Positions 24,230-33,720 are shown, counted from the first letter of the stretch. The stretch: 64,000 bases of DNA from Streptomyces nymphaeiformis (GCF_014203895.1 NZ_JACHJY010000001.1:620001-684000); one strand, 5' to 3'. Notes: generated from the letters alone by a model not told the origin. Made by a program: numbers and translations.

Positions 24230-24652
24230 ATGTCCATCCAGCAGTCTGACGTTCTCTACACCGCCGTCGCCACCGCCGAGAACGGTCGTGACGGCCGTGT
24301 CGCCACCGACGACGGTCAGCTCGACGTCGTCGTCAACCCGCCCAAGGCCATGGGCGGCTCCGGCGCCGGCACCAACCCCGAGCAGCTCTTCGCGGCCGGC
24401 TACAGCGCCTGCTTCCAGGGCGCGCTCGGCGTCGTCGCCCGCAACGAGAACGCCGACGTCTCCGGCTCGACGGTCACCGCCGAGGTCGGCATCGGCAAGA
24501 ACGACGACGGCTTCGGCATCATCGTCAAGATCTCGGCGACCATCCCGAACGTGGACGCCGAGACCGCCAAGAGCCTGATCGAGAAGGCCCACCAGGTCTG
24601 CCCGTACTCCAAGGCGACCCGCAGCAACATCACGGTCGAGCTCGCCGTCTGA
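24230..24652 (+). CDS. Organic hydroperoxide resistance protein, second Ohr paralogue
   Basis: This is a 140-residue Ohr family peroxidase. Both cysteines are in place: AAGYSACFQGAL and QVCPYSKATRSN. It differs from the first Ohr (2308-2724) in most surface positions but has the same N-terminal VLYTAVATAENGRDGR pattern. The ATG at 24230 has AAGGA 8-10 nt upstream. It lies 65 nt after the CurA-like reductase with no terminator between, so it is probably cotranscribed and under the MarR regulator at 22606-23040. A strong hairpin follows it. Confidence 0.93.
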   Translation: MSIQQSDVLYTAVATAENGRDGRVATDDGQLDVVVNPPKAMGGSGAGTNPEQLFAAGYSACFQGALGVVARNENADVSGSTVTAEVGIGKNDDGFGIIVKISATIPNVDAETAKSLIEKAHQVCPYSKATRSNITVELAV

Positions 24653-24672
24653 GACCCGGACGCGCACACCGC

Positions 24673-24712
24673 GCGAGGACCGCACCCCGACCGACCGGGG
24701 TGCGGTCCTCGC
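24673..24712 (+). terminator. Strong hairpin terminator after the Ohr paralogue
   Basis: Perfect 17-bp arms (24673-24689 and 24696-24712) with loop ACCGAC lie 20 nt after the stop codon and before the kinase gene. Confidence 0.85.
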
Positions 24713-24767
24713 CGTGTACGGGAGGGCTGCGGCATCATGGCTTCGGTTCGCGAGCAGGGGGAGTCGG

Positions 24768-26306
24768 GTGTCGTCGTACAACGGGTCGGAGCAGGCCGGT
24801 CACGAGCTGATCGGCGGGCGCTACCGCCTGGGCGAGCAGCTCGGCCAGGGAGGCATGGGCGTCGTCCGGCGGGCCACCGACGAGCTGCTCGGGCGCCCCG
24901 TCGCCGTCAAGACCCTCGCGCTCGACTCCGGCGCCGACCCGGCGGGCGCCCTGCGGGAGGCCCGCGTCGTCGCCCAGGTCCGCCACCCGCACGTGATCGT
25001 CGTCCACGACGTCGTCGAGCACGACGGCATGCCCGCCCTGGTCATGGAGCTCGTCGACGGCGGCTCGCTCGCCGACCGGCTGGCCGCCGGCGAGGTGCTG
25101 TCCCCCCGGGAGGCCGCCCGGCTCGGGATCGACCTGCTCGACGCACTGTCCGCCGCGCACGCCCGCGACGTCCTGCACCGGGACGTGAAGCCCGCCAACG
25201 TCCTCCTGGAGAAGGACACCGGCCGGGCCGTGCTGACCGACTTCGGCATCGCCAGCCTCCCCGGCGCGACGACGCTCAGCCGCACCGGGGTCTTCATCGG
25301 CACCCCCGAGTACACGGCGCCGGAGCGGATGCAGGGCGACGACGCGGGGCCCGCCTCCGACCTGTGGTCGCTCGGCGCGCTGCTGTGCGCGGCGGCCACC
25401 GGCACCTCGCCGTTCCGCCGGGACTCGATCGGCGCCATGCTGCACGCGATCGTGTACGAGGAGATCCGGCCCTCCGAACGGCTCGGCCCCCTCGTGCCCG
25501 TCGTCCAGGGCCTCCTGGAACGCGACCCGGACCGCCGCCTCGGTGCCCCCGAGGCACGCAGGATGCTCGCCGCGTGCGCGGCGGGGGAGGAGCCGGCGGC
25601 GCGCGACGCGGAGGTCCCCACCCTGCGAGAGCCCGGTCCTGGGGCGGGCGGCGCTCCGCCCGCCACCCGCCGCCGGCGCCTCGCCGTGCCGCTCGTCGCC
25701 GCCGCCCTCGCGGTCTGCGTCGCGGTGGCGACCGTGGCGGTGCTGCGTGCCGTCCAGGACGACGATCCCGCGACGGGCGCGCTGCCGACCCGTACGGGAA
25801 GCCCCTCGGCGACCTCCGCCCCGACTCCCCTCCCCACCGCGACCACCGATCCCGCCCCGAAGGCGTACACGTACCGGAAGGTCACCGATGCCGACGGCTT
25901 CACCGTGATCGTCCCGGACGGCGCGCTCCGCTCCACCGACGGCGAGCGGGTGATCTATACGACGGCGGACGGGGCCATGCGGGTCGGGATCAGGATCCGG
26001 CCGATCCCGGCGGGCGGGGCGATCGGTGTGATGCGGTCCTCCGACGCGAGCGGCCCGAAGGACTATCCGGGGTACGGCGACGCCACGGTCGAGGAGACGA
26101 CGCACAAGGGACTGCCGGCGGCTCGCTGGGAGTTCACCTGGAACGGATTCACCCCGGCCGAGGGGGCTCGCCACACCGTCGACGTGTGCTGGGAACGGGG
26201 CGGCACCCTGTACGACCTGTGGGCGTCCGCGCCGGTCGGCCGCGCCGACGAGGCCGTGCGGGCTCTCGACCAGGCACTCGATTCCTTCCGCGCGACCGGC
26301 GGCTGA
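24768..26306 (+). CDS. PASTA-less membrane Ser/Thr protein kinase (PknB-type)
   Basis: This is a 512-residue Hanks-type kinase. Glycine loop GQGGMGVV (about 26-33), ATP lysine in PVAVKTL, catalytic loop HRDVKPANVLL, DFGIAS and the APE motif TAPERM are all present. After the kinase domain (to about 265), a Pro/Ala linker and one transmembrane helix (PLVAAALAVCVAVATVAVL) lead to an extracellular domain of about 150 residues. That domain (FTVIVPDGAL to the end) is not PASTA and resembles the serine/threonine-kinase-associated sensor domains of Streptomyces. The GTG at 24768 is preceded by GGGGGAG. The ligand is unknown. Confidence 0.93.
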   Translation: MSSYNGSEQAGHELIGGRYRLGEQLGQGGMGVVRRATDELLGRPVAVKTLALDSGADPAGALREARVVAQVRHPHVIVVHDVVEHDGMPALVMELVDGGSLADRLAAGEVLSPREAARLGIDLLDALSAAHARDVLHRDVKPANVLLEKDTGRAVLTDFGIASLPGATTLSRTGVFIGTPEYTAPERMQGDDAGPASDLWSLGALLCAAATGTSPFRRDSIGAMLHAIVYEEIRPSERLGPLVPVVQGLLERDPDRRLGAPEARRMLAACAAGEEPAARDAEVPTLREPGPGAGGAPPATRRRRLAVPLVAAALAVCVAVATVAVLRAVQDDDPATGALPTRTGSPSATSAPTPLPTATTDPAPKAYTYRKVTDADGFTVIVPDGALRSTDGERVIYTTADGAMRVGIRIRPIPAGGAIGVMRSSDASGPKDYPGYGDATVEETTHKGLPAARWEFTWNGFTPAEGARHTVDVCWERGGTLYDLWASAPVGRADEAVRALDQALDSFRATGG

Positions 26307-26348
26307 CCTGCACCGGCGCCCCCCGGAGGCACCGATAGGGTGGCCCCC

Positions 26349-27161
26349 ATGCGTGATTTCGGGGTGGGTTTCAGGTACTTGTTGCGGGGCCAGAAGTGGG
26401 TCGGCGGGCACGGGCGCCGGCTCGGCTTCGGGCTGCTGCCCGGGCTCGTGACGCTCGTCCTGTACATCGGCGCGCTCGTCGGCCTCGGTTACGGCGCCGA
26501 CGACCTGACCGCGTGGGCGACGCCGTTCGCCGACGACTGGACCTCGCCCTGGCAGGGCCTCTTCCGCGGCGCCCTGACGGGGCTCGTCTTCGCGTTCGGG
26601 CTGTTCCTCGCGGTGATCACCTTCACCGCCGTCACCCTCCTCGTCGGCCAGCCCTTCTACGAGTCGCTGTCCGAGGAGGTCGACCGCAGCGAGGGCGGCG
26701 AGGCGCCCGAGTCGGGCCTGCCGCTCTGGCGCGAGCTGTGGATCTCCGCCCGGGACAGCCTGCGGATCGTGCTGCGGGTCGCGTTCTACGGCGTGCTGCT
26801 CTTCGCCTGCGGGTTCATCCCCGTCGTCGGCCAGACCGTCGTCCCCGCCATCGGCTTCTGCGTCTCCGGCTTCTTCCTCACCGAGGAGCTGACGGCCGTC
26901 GCGCTCCAGCGCCGGCGCGTCGAGCTCAAGGAACGCCTGGGACTGCTCCGTGGCCGCCGGATGGCCGCCCTGGGCTTCGGCGTCCCGCTGACGCTCGCCT
27001 TCCTGGTCCCGTTCGTCGCCGTCTTCCTCATGCCCGGAGCGGTCGCGGGGGCCACCCTGATGGCCCGTGACCTGTGCGGAGAGACCGCCGGCGACGGAGC
27101 GGACGACGACGCCGAGGAGGACGACCGGAACCCGTCCTCAGTCGTCGAGAACCGGATGTAG
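26349..27161 (+). CDS. EI24-domain membrane protein (CysZ-like)
   Basis: This 270-residue protein with about six membrane segments has the EI24/CysZ (Pfam EI24) pattern. It opens RDFGVGFRYLLRGQKWV, contains LVGQPFYESLSEEVDRSEGG, and the C-terminal half has the paired helices of this family. CysZ in E. coli is a sulfate channel; actinobacterial homologues are uncharacterised. The ATG at 26349 is preceded at about 10 nt by GATAGGGT, so the message may be leaderless. An acidic tail (DGADDDAEEDD) ends the protein. Its 3' end overlaps the convergent LysR gene by 24 bp. Confidence 0.85.
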   Translation: MRDFGVGFRYLLRGQKWVGGHGRRLGFGLLPGLVTLVLYIGALVGLGYGADDLTAWATPFADDWTSPWQGLFRGALTGLVFAFGLFLAVITFTAVTLLVGQPFYESLSEEVDRSEGGEAPESGLPLWRELWISARDSLRIVLRVAFYGVLLFACGFIPVVGQTVVPAIGFCVSGFFLTEELTAVALQRRRVELKERLGLLRGRRMAALGFGVPLTLAFLVPFVAVFLMPGAVAGATLMARDLCGETAGDGADDDAEEDDRNPSSVVENRM

Positions 27162-28100
27162 TTCCGGGCGGGCGTCCCACCAGGCGCGGTGGAAGGCGTT
27201 GTTGCCGACGTTCGCCAGGTACGCGCGGGCCGCCGCCCGGTACAGCAGCTCCGCCTGCGGCGCCGGGACCGCCGTACGGTTCCAGGCGAGCCGGATCCGG
27301 CCCGTCACCGGGTCGCCCTCCAGGGGGCGCAGGACCGTGCCCTCCGCCGCCGGGGCCGTCGGCTGGCTCATCGAGATCGCCCGGCCCGCCGCGATCAGGT
27401 CGTAGTGCATCTTCCGGTCGGCGACCCGGTGCCGCAGCGAGGGCGTGAACCCGGCCTTCTCGCAGGCCGCGACCAGCGCCTCGGGGCCGCCGTCGTCGTC
27501 CTCGACCAGCGTCATCCAGGACTCGCCCGCGAGCTCGGCGAGCGCGATCCGCTCCCGGCCCGCCAGCGGGTGCTCCGCCGAAAGGCGCACGCAGAAGGGC
27601 TCCTTGGGGACGAGGGTGCGGGCCGTGGTCCCCTCGGGCAGCGGCACCTCGTGGTCGTTGACCTCCCCGTACAGGACGGCGTCGTACCGTCCCGCGCCGA
27701 GCTGCCGGGTCAGCGTCGTCGCCGAGTGCTCCACGGTGACCGCGATCTCCCGCCCGGCCACGACCTGTTCGAGCTCCCCGAGCAGCCGGTCGACGAGGAC
27801 GAGCAGGATGCAGCCGAGCCGCAGCGGGGTGTGCGGGGCGACGGCCCGCGCCCCGGCGGCCAGTGCGTCCATCTCGCCGAGCACGAGCCGCGCCTTGGAC
27901 AGCACGAACTCGCCCAGCGGGGTGGGCTCCACGCCGTGCCGGCCGCGCAGGAACAGCTCCCCGCCGGCGACCCGCTCGATCCGCCGCAGCTGCGCCGAGA
28001 GGGCCGGCTGCGAGACGCCGAGCCGCCCGGCGGCCCGCCCCAGACTGCCCGCTTCCGCAATGCGGCAGACGGCTTCGAGATGCCTCAACTCCAGCTGCAT
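27138..28100 (-). CDS. LysR-family transcriptional regulator
   Basis: This is a 320-residue LysR regulator. The N-terminal helix-turn-helix is ELRHLEAVCRIAEAGSLGRAAGRLGVSQPALSAQLRRIE, followed by a periplasmic-binding-like effector domain. It is divergent from the thermolysin-type protease gene and is probably its regulator. The ATG at 28100 fits the family start (MQLELRHLEAV). An in-frame ATG 12 codons upstream (28136) is possible but runs into the inverted repeat at 28135-28150. The effector is unknown. Confidence 0.9.
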   Translation of the reverse strand: MQLELRHLEAVCRIAEAGSLGRAAGRLGVSQPALSAQLRRIERVAGGELFLRGRHGVEPTPLGEFVLSKARLVLGEMDALAAGARAVAPHTPLRLGCILLVLVDRLLGELEQVVAGREIAVTVEHSATTLTRQLGAGRYDAVLYGEVNDHEVPLPEGTTARTLVPKEPFCVRLSAEHPLAGRERIALAELAGESWMTLVEDDDGGPEALVAACEKAGFTPSLRHRVADRKMHYDLIAAGRAISMSQPTAPAAEGTVLRPLEGDPVTGRIRLAWNRTAVPAPQAELLYRAAARAYLANVGNNAFHRAWWDARPELHPVLDD

Positions 28101-28134
28101 TTCAGCAGCGTACGCAGCGGCCCTGGTCTGCACC

Positions 28135-28150
28135 ATAACCCGCGTCTTAT
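28135..28150. promoter_or_regulatory. Small inverted repeat in the LysR/protease divergent region
   Basis: ATAA-CCCGCGTC-TTAT has complementary 4-nt arms with 8 nt between and so resembles a short LysR-type site. It lies 35 nt upstream of the LysR ATG and about 87 nt upstream of the protease start. Confidence 0.35.
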
Positions 28151-28236
28151 GCCGGATGAGATGTCCCGAACTGGCCATGTCCACGCCCATACTCGGCGCG
28201 ACGATCCGTCTCCCCCACCTTGAACGGAGCACGACG

Positions 28237-30426
28237 TTGCACCCGACCAGACTCACGGCGGCCGTGGCCGCCCTGGCGCTCTCGGCGAGCCTCGCGACCG
28301 CCCTCGCCGGACCGGCGACCGCGGCGACCCCGCAGGCACAGCCCGTACCGCCGGGCCACGGCAAGGCGCTCGCCCTCGCCGCCGCAGACAAGGCCGCGAG
28401 CAGCGGCCTCGACGAGCTGCGGCACGGCGCCGACGAGGACCTCGTCCGGACGTCCGTCACCCCCTGGACGAACGGCCTGTACTACGCCTCGTACGAGCGC
28501 ACCTACCGCGGCCTCCCGGTCGTCGGCGGCGACGCGGTCGTCGTCTCCGACAGCTCCGGCAAGGTCCGCGAGGTCACCGGCGCCCCCGCCCCGGCCATCA
28601 AGCTGTCCACGAAGGCGAAGGTGACGGCCGGGGCGGCCCTCGCCACCGCCCGGAAGCAGCTGGCCTCGGTGGAGAGCGCGAGCGCCCCGGAGCTGACCGT
28701 GCTCCTCAAGGGCGGCAAGGCCGTCCTGACCTGGCACACCCTGGTCACCGGCCGGACCGCGACCGGGGCCCCGAGCTCCCTCGCCACGTATGTCGACGCG
28801 CGCACCGGGGCCATCGCCCAGGCCACCGACAAGGTCTCGGACGCCGACGGCCGCGGCTACCACAACGGCAACGTCACCATCGACACCGCCGCGAACTCCA
28901 TGACCGACTCCTCCCGCGGCGGCTTCCAGTGCGGCGGGCAGGGCGGCGGCGCCTACACGGGCTCCTCGCCGTGGGGCAACGGCACCGCCAATGACCTGGT
29001 GACCGCCTGCGTCGACATCATGTACGCGGCGCAGAAGGAAAACTCCATGGTCAAGGAGTGGTTCGGCTACAACGGCCAGAACGGGCAGGGCGGCATGGTC
29101 CCGGCCCGCGCCGGCCTCGGCGAGGTCAACGCGTACTACGACGGCACGAAGACCACGTACGGCCACAACCAGACCGGCAGCATGCAGCTCACCGGCATCG
29201 ACGTCGTGGCGCACGAGTACGGCCACGAGATCTTCGACAAGACGCCGGGCAGCTCGGGCTCGTCCAACGAGAACGGCGGCATGAACGAGTCGACGGGCGA
29301 CATCTTCGGCGCGCTCACCGAGCACTACGCCAACAACCCGAACGACACCCCGGACTACACGGTCGGCGAGAAGCTGAACTTCCTCGGCGACAACAAGCCG
29401 ATCCGCTACATGTACAACCCCTCGCTCGCCGACAACGCCCCCAACTGCTACCCGCAGTTGACCTCCGGCACCGAGGTGCACGCGGCGGCCGGCCCGCAGA
29501 ACCACTGGTTCTACCTGCTCGCCGAGGGCTCCAACCCGGGCGGCGGCAAGCCCAGCAGCCCGATATGTTCCGGCGGTCCGTCCTCCGTGACCGGCATCGG
29601 CATCCAGAAGGCCGGCAAGATCTTCATGGGCGCCCTGCTCATGAAGACCTCCTCCTGGAACCACCTCGCCGCCCGCAGGGCGACCCTGACCAGCGCCAAG
29701 AACACCTACGGCAGCGCCGAGTGCAACGCCGTGAAGGCGGCCTGGAACGCGGTCGGCGTGCCGGCCCAGTCCGGTGAGACCGACTGCGGCGGCACCAGCA
29801 CCCCGGACTTCTCGCTCGCCCTGAACCCGTCCTCGGGCTCGGTCCAGCCGGGTGCCTCCGTCACCTCCACGGTGAACACCTCCACCACCGGCGGCAGCGC
29901 GCAGACCGTGCAGCTCTCCGCGAGCGGCGCCCCGAGCGGGGTCACCGTCTCCTTCAGCCCCTCCTCGGTGACCTCCGGGTCCTCGTCCACCATGACCGTG
30001 CAGGTCGCGGCGGGCACCGCCAACGGCACGTACCCGATCACCGTCACCGGTACGGGCTCCGCCACGCACACGGTCACGTACCAGCTGTCGGTCGGCACCA
30101 CGACCCCGCCCACCGGCTGCGGCAACACCGAGTACACGTACCAGGGCACCCTGGCCTCCGGTCAGGCCGAGGCGCAGCCGGACGGCTCGTACTACTACTC
30201 GGCGACCTCCGGCACCCACGTGGGCTGCCTGCGCGGTCCGGCCGGCACCGACTTCGACCTGTACCTGCAGAAGTGGAACGGGTCGAGCTGGGTGGACGTG
30301 GCGGTCGGCGGCACGGCGACGGCGAACGAGGACACCAGCTACTACGGCACCGCGGGCTACTACCGGTACGTGGTCCACGCGTACAGCGGCTCCGGCGCGT
30401 ACACGCTGGGCCTGAGCGCCCCGTAA
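28237..30426 (+). CDS. Secreted thermolysin-type metalloprotease (M4) with C-terminal beta domains
   Basis: This zinc endopeptidase is exported as a pre-pro-protein of 729 residues. A Sec signal ends near residue 30 (ALAGPATAA). FTP/PepSY propeptide domains follow to about 200. The catalytic domain has HEYGH at about 326-330 and NESTGD as third zinc ligand, with HAAAGPQNHWFYLL containing the transition-state histidine. After the M4 C-terminal domain come a beta-sandwich (VTVSFSPSSVTSGSSS...) and a PPC-type pre-peptidase C-terminal domain (about 625-729). The TTG at 28237, with CGGAG upstream, gives a normal signal peptide; an ATG at 28177 would add 20 residues before it. Confidence 0.93.
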   Translation: MHPTRLTAAVAALALSASLATALAGPATAATPQAQPVPPGHGKALALAAADKAASSGLDELRHGADEDLVRTSVTPWTNGLYYASYERTYRGLPVVGGDAVVVSDSSGKVREVTGAPAPAIKLSTKAKVTAGAALATARKQLASVESASAPELTVLLKGGKAVLTWHTLVTGRTATGAPSSLATYVDARTGAIAQATDKVSDADGRGYHNGNVTIDTAANSMTDSSRGGFQCGGQGGGAYTGSSPWGNGTANDLVTACVDIMYAAQKENSMVKEWFGYNGQNGQGGMVPARAGLGEVNAYYDGTKTTYGHNQTGSMQLTGIDVVAHEYGHEIFDKTPGSSGSSNENGGMNESTGDIFGALTEHYANNPNDTPDYTVGEKLNFLGDNKPIRYMYNPSLADNAPNCYPQLTSGTEVHAAAGPQNHWFYLLAEGSNPGGGKPSSPICSGGPSSVTGIGIQKAGKIFMGALLMKTSSWNHLAARRATLTSAKNTYGSAECNAVKAAWNAVGVPAQSGETDCGGTSTPDFSLALNPSSGSVQPGASVTSTVNTSTTGGSAQTVQLSASGAPSGVTVSFSPSSVTSGSSSTMTVQVAAGTANGTYPITVTGTGSATHTVTYQLSVGTTTPPTGCGNTEYTYQGTLASGQAEAQPDGSYYYSATSGTHVGCLRGPAGTDFDLYLQKWNGSSWVDVAVGGTATANEDTSYYGTAGYYRYVVHAYSGSGAYTLGLSAP

Positions 30427-30480
30427 GGGGGTGATCGGGGGTGCCGTCGCGGACCGGGGGTTCCGTGACGGCCTCCCCGG

Positions 30481-30519
30481 AGGGCCGGACGGTCGTATGT
30501 CCCGCGACCGTCCGGCCCT
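30481..30519. terminator. Bidirectional terminator after the metalloprotease gene
   Basis: Arms of 15 bp (AGGGCCGGACGGTCG at 30481-30495 and its complement at 30505-30519) enclose a 9-nt loop between convergent genes. Confidence 0.8.
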
Positions 30520-30529
30520 TCCCGTGTGC

Positions 30530-31255
30530 TCAGCGCACCTCGGCGAGGACGAACCCGGACTCCTCGGGGCCCGCGTCCGCGATCCGCCCGCCGTCCGGGC
30601 CCCAGGCGCCGGCCCTGCCCGTCCCGACGCCGTCCTCGTTGGGCCCCAGGACGTTCCCGAGCACCACGTGCAGGCCGAAGTCCCGGGCCCGTACGGGATA
30701 CACCTTCTCGAAGGAGTCGTTGTCCGCGCCGAGGACCGAACTCGCCAGGTACACCGCGCAGTCGTCGGCGGCCGCCCGCTCGGCCAGCTCGGGGAAGCGG
30801 TTGTCGTAGCAGGTGGCCAGGGCGAAACGGACCCCGTCGAGCGTGAACCGGCCGTCGGCGGCGCCCGGTTCGAAGGCCTCCAGCTCGACCCCGTACAGGT
30901 GCTGCTTGTCGTAGCGGGTGAGGAGCGAGCCGTCCGGACCGATCACGAGCGTGGTGATGCCGGCGCCCGAACCGCCGTTCCGCACCGGCCCGTTGACCAC
31001 GGCCGCCGCACCGGCGGCCCGGCACGCCTCCCGTACGGGTTCGAGGCGGGGGTCGTCCTCGGTGAGGACCAGGTCGGGGGTGTCCCGGATCAGGGAGGGC
31101 TCGTAACCGGTCAGGCAGAGCTCGGCGAAGACGACCACACGGGCCCCCTCGGCCCCCGCCGCCCGGACCAGACCGGCGATCGTTCGGACGTTGGCGTCGA
31201 TGTCCCCGGCGACCGGGGCGAACTGGGTGGCTGCGACGATCATGACGGCCATCAT
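30530..31255 (-). CDS. Carbon-nitrogen hydrolase (nitrilase superfamily)
   Basis: This is a 241-residue cytoplasmic amidase-type enzyme. The Glu-Lys-Cys triad is visible: Glu in VVVFAELCLTGYE (about 47), Lys in TRYDKQHLYGVE (about 115) and Cys in LATCYDNRFPE (about 150). Family members hydrolyse or transfer acyl groups from amides or nitriles; the exact substrate is unknown. Its start codons (31255, 31252 or 31243) overlap the stop of the upstream LysR gene (TGATG), so it is translationally coupled to that regulator, an unusual pairing. Confidence 0.9.
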   Translation of the reverse strand: MMAVMIVAATQFAPVAGDIDANVRTIAGLVRAAGAEGARVVVFAELCLTGYEPSLIRDTPDLVLTEDDPRLEPVREACRAAGAAAVVNGPVRNGGSGAGITTLVIGPDGSLLTRYDKQHLYGVELEAFEPGAADGRFTLDGVRFALATCYDNRFPELAERAAADDCAVYLASSVLGADNDSFEKVYPVRARDFGLHVVLGNVLGPNEDGVGTGRAGAWGPDGGRIADAGPEESGFVLAEVR

Positions 31256-32160
31256 CGCAGCCCGTCGTCGAGCAGGGTCCGGGCCGTCTCCTGGAGCAGC
31301 GTCAGGAAGGCCGTGGCCGCCACCGTCGGCACCGGCGGGGTGGCGGCGCAGATCGCCCGGTACGGCACGTCGTCCGGGTGGATCGTCACCAGCGCCACGT
31401 CGGGCCGTACGGACGCGGCCGCGAGCGCCGGTACGAGGGTGACCCCGAGCCCCGCCGCCACCGCGCCCAGCTTGGCGATCCAGTCGAGCGCGAGCAGACC
31501 GGTGCGCGGCCGGAACCCGGCGGCGACGACGGGCCGGAACAGGGTGTCCTCCAGGCGTTCGTTGGCGACGATCCACTCCTCGTCGGCCAGGTCCGCGAGC
31601 CGCAGGTCCCGCTGCCCCGCGTACGGATGCCCGCGCTCCAGGGCCACCAGCATCGGCTCGTCCAGGAGGTGATGGAGCGCCACCCCCTCCGGTGCCGGAC
31701 CGCTCGACGCCGGGCTGACCACCGCCAGGTCCTCCTCGCCGGCCGCGACGAGCCGCAGGTGCTTGACCGAAGGCCCCTCGACCCGGGTCACCACGACCCC
31801 CGGGTGCCGGGCCCGGAACGCCGCCTGGGTGCGGGGTACGAGCGCCGCGCCCGCGCTGGAGAAGGCGCCGAGCCGCAGCAGCCCGCCGTCCAGGGTGCGC
31901 AGCGCCGCCAACTCGGCCCGCGCCAGGGCGAGTCGGTCCCGCACGGCCTCCGCGTGCGGCAGCAGCACCCGGCCCGCCTCGCTCAGCCGCACTCCGCGCG
32001 GCAGCCGCTCGAAGAGGGCCGCGCCGGTCTCGTCCTCCAGGGCCTGGATCTGCCGGGACACGGCGGACTGCGTGTAGCCGAGGGCGCGGGCGGCGGCGGT
32101 GAAGGACCCCGCGCGGGCGACGGCGAGGAACGCTTCGTACGAGCCATGCGGGATGGACAT
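31252..32160 (-). CDS. LysR-family transcriptional regulator
   Basis: This 302-residue LysR protein has the DNA-binding segment [36 protein letters not shown] and an effector domain from about residue 88. It is divergent from the dehydrogenase gene at 32219 with a 58-bp gap holding palindrome TCGCATGCGA (32186-32195), a likely operator. Downstream it is coupled to the C-N hydrolase gene, so the regulator may control both an amidase and a hydroxyacid dehydrogenase. Confidence 0.92.
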   Translation of the reverse strand: MSIPHGSYEAFLAVARAGSFTAAARALGYTQSAVSRQIQALEDETGAALFERLPRGVRLSEAGRVLLPHAEAVRDRLALARAELAALRTLDGGLLRLGAFSSAGAALVPRTQAAFRARHPGVVVTRVEGPSVKHLRLVAAGEEDLAVVSPASSGPAPEGVALHHLLDEPMLVALERGHPYAGQRDLRLADLADEEWIVANERLEDTLFRPVVAAGFRPRTGLLALDWIAKLGAVAAGLGVTLVPALAAASVRPDVALVTIHPDDVPYRAICAATPPVPTVAATAFLTLLQETARTLLDDGLR

Positions 32161-32172
32161 GGCAACCATGCT

Positions 32173-32195
32173 AGACAGTCGCTTGTCGCATGCGA
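32173..32195. promoter_or_regulatory. Candidate LysR operator
   Basis: In the 58-bp divergent gap, GACAGTCGCTTGTC (about 32174-32187) has GACA/TGTC arms, and TCGCATGCGA (32186-32195) is a perfect 10-bp palindrome. Confidence 0.45.
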
Positions 32196-32218
32196 GGGCC
32201 GGGCCTAGCGTCGAGGAC

Positions 32219-33064
32219 ATGACCTCGCCCTCGCAGCAGACCGCGCAGAACGCCCCGCAGCAGACCGTGAAGAACGCCCCGCAGAAGATCGCCTTCCTCG
32301 GCCTCGGGTCCATGGGCCTGCCCATGGCCCGCCGCCTCCTCGACGCCGGACACCCGCTCACCGTCTGGAACCGCACGGCAGCCAAGGCCGACGCCCTCGT
32401 CGCCGACGGCGCCGTCCGCGCCGCGACCCCCGCCGAGGCCGTCCGGGACGCCGACGTCGTCGTCACGATGCTCGCGGACCCGGCCGCCGCCCTCGCCGTC
32501 GCGGACGAGCTGATCCCCGCGCTGCGCCCCGGCGTCCACTGGATCGACACCTCGACCGTCGGCCCGGAGACCGTCGCCGACCTCGCCGCCCGGATCCCCG
32601 ACGGGGTCACCCTGATCGACGCGCCCGTCATGGGCAGCGTCGACCGGGCGGCCGCCGGCGAACTGCTGATCCTCGCGGGCGGCGACACCGCGCCCGTCGC
32701 CGCCGTCCTCGACCCGCTCGGCACGGTCACGCCCTGCGGCGGGCCCGGCACCGGCGCCGCCCTCAAGCTCGTCCTCATCAACGCCGCCATCGGCGGGGTC
32801 GCCGTCGTCGCCGAGGCCCTCGCGCTCGCCGGCTCCCTCGGCCTGCCCCGCGAGCTCGCGCTGCGCACCCTCGGCGCGGGCCCCCTCGCGGGCGCGGTCG
32901 CCCGGGCCACCGCCACCGGCGCGCACTTCCCGGTCGCCCTGGCCGCGAAGGACGTCGCCCTGGCCACGGCGACGGCGAAGCTCCCCGTCCTGGAGGCCGT
33001 CCACGCGGCCCTGACCGAGGACCCGGCCCTGCTCGGCGAGGACCTGGGGGCGATCGCCCGCTAG
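32219..33064 (+). CDS. NAD(P)-dependent beta-hydroxyacid dehydrogenase
   Basis: This 281-residue protein belongs to the 3-hydroxyisobutyrate/tartronate semialdehyde/6-phosphogluconate dehydrogenase superfamily. The Rossmann motif is [21 protein letters not shown] (residues 20-40). The family motif [21 protein letters not shown] lies at about 138-158, and the catalytic lysine position in [14 protein letters not shown] is conserved. Eighteen Gln/Asn/Lys-rich residues precede the fold and include an imperfect repeat ([18 protein letters not shown]). The ATG at 32219 is used. Its TAG shares bases with the convergent TetR stop (CTAG). It could also be an imine reductase-like member; substrate unknown. 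Confidence 0.88.
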   Translation: MTSPSQQTAQNAPQQTVKNAPQKIAFLGLGSMGLPMARRLLDAGHPLTVWNRTAAKADALVADGAVRAATPAEAVRDADVVVTMLADPAAALAVADELIPALRPGVHWIDTSTVGPETVADLAARIPDGVTLIDAPVMGSVDRAAAGELLILAGGDTAPVAAVLDPLGTVTPCGGPGTGAALKLVLINAAIGGVAVVAEALALAGSLGLPRELALRTLGAGPLAGAVARATATGAHFPVALAAKDVALATATAKLPVLEAVHAALTEDPALLGEDLGAIAR

Positions 33065-33636
33065 GCCGGGGCGTCGCTCCCGTACAGCAGGCGTACGAAG
33101 TCCCGGAAGGCGCCCGGCATGTCCACCGCCGACGGGTCCAGGAGCCACTGGTACTGGAGGCCGTCCATCACGGCCGTGACCAGCGGCGCGGCCCGCTCCG
33201 GGGTGAGCCCGCCGGGCAACCGGTCGCCGAACTCCTGGCGCAGGGTGTCCGCCATGCTCGCCCGCACCTGCGTGTACCGCTCGGTGAAGAACTCCCGCGC
33301 CGGGTGCCCGTCGGTGACGCTCTCGCCGAGCAGCGCGGAGAAGGTCTGCACGATCCCCGGCCGCATCGCGTTGTACTCGACGAGGGACTCCATGAGGTCC
33401 AGCCGCCAGCCCTCGCGGTCCCGGCCCCCGCTCGTGTCCCAGCGGTCCCGCTCCTCCAGGACCGCGACGAGCAGGGCCTCCTTCGTCGGGTAGTAGTGCA
33501 GCAGCCCCTGCTGGGTCAGCCCGACGCGCTCGGCGACGGAGCCGAGGGTGGCGCCCCGGTAGCCGCGCTCGGCGATCACTTCGAGGGCGGCGCGCAGGAT
33601 GTCCGCGCGCCGCTCCTCGCTCCTGGCCCGCACCAT
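33061..33636 (-). CDS. TetR-family repressor, divergent from GH3 gene
   Basis: This is a 191-residue TetR regulator. The helix-turn-helix is [44 protein letters not shown], followed by a TetR_C-type ligand domain. The ATG at 33636 follows AAGGGGG with good spacing. A perfect inverted repeat at 33721-33744 in the intergenic region is its probable operator, giving control over the beta-glucosidase and itself. Confidence 0.92.
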   Translation of the reverse strand: MVRARSEERRADILRAALEVIAERGYRGATLGSVAERVGLTQQGLLHYYPTKEALLVAVLEERDRWDTSGGRDREGWRLDLMESLVEYNAMRPGIVQTFSALLGESVTDGHPAREFFTERYTQVRASMADTLRQEFGDRLPGGLTPERAAPLVTAVMDGLQYQWLLDPSAVDMPGAFRDFVRLLYGSDAPA

Positions 33637-33720
33637 CGCCGTGGCCCCCTTTCGCAGGTTCGTCCGTCCGACAGGACCGTACCTCCTCGTCATGACCCGT
33701 AGATAACGGACCGGTAACGT

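Noticed and set aside
27445..28236. Extended start for the metalloprotease (ORF begins at 27445)
   Set aside because: The extension overlaps the LysR gene antisense and precedes the signal peptide; the TTG at 28237 with a ribosome site gives a normal pre-protein.
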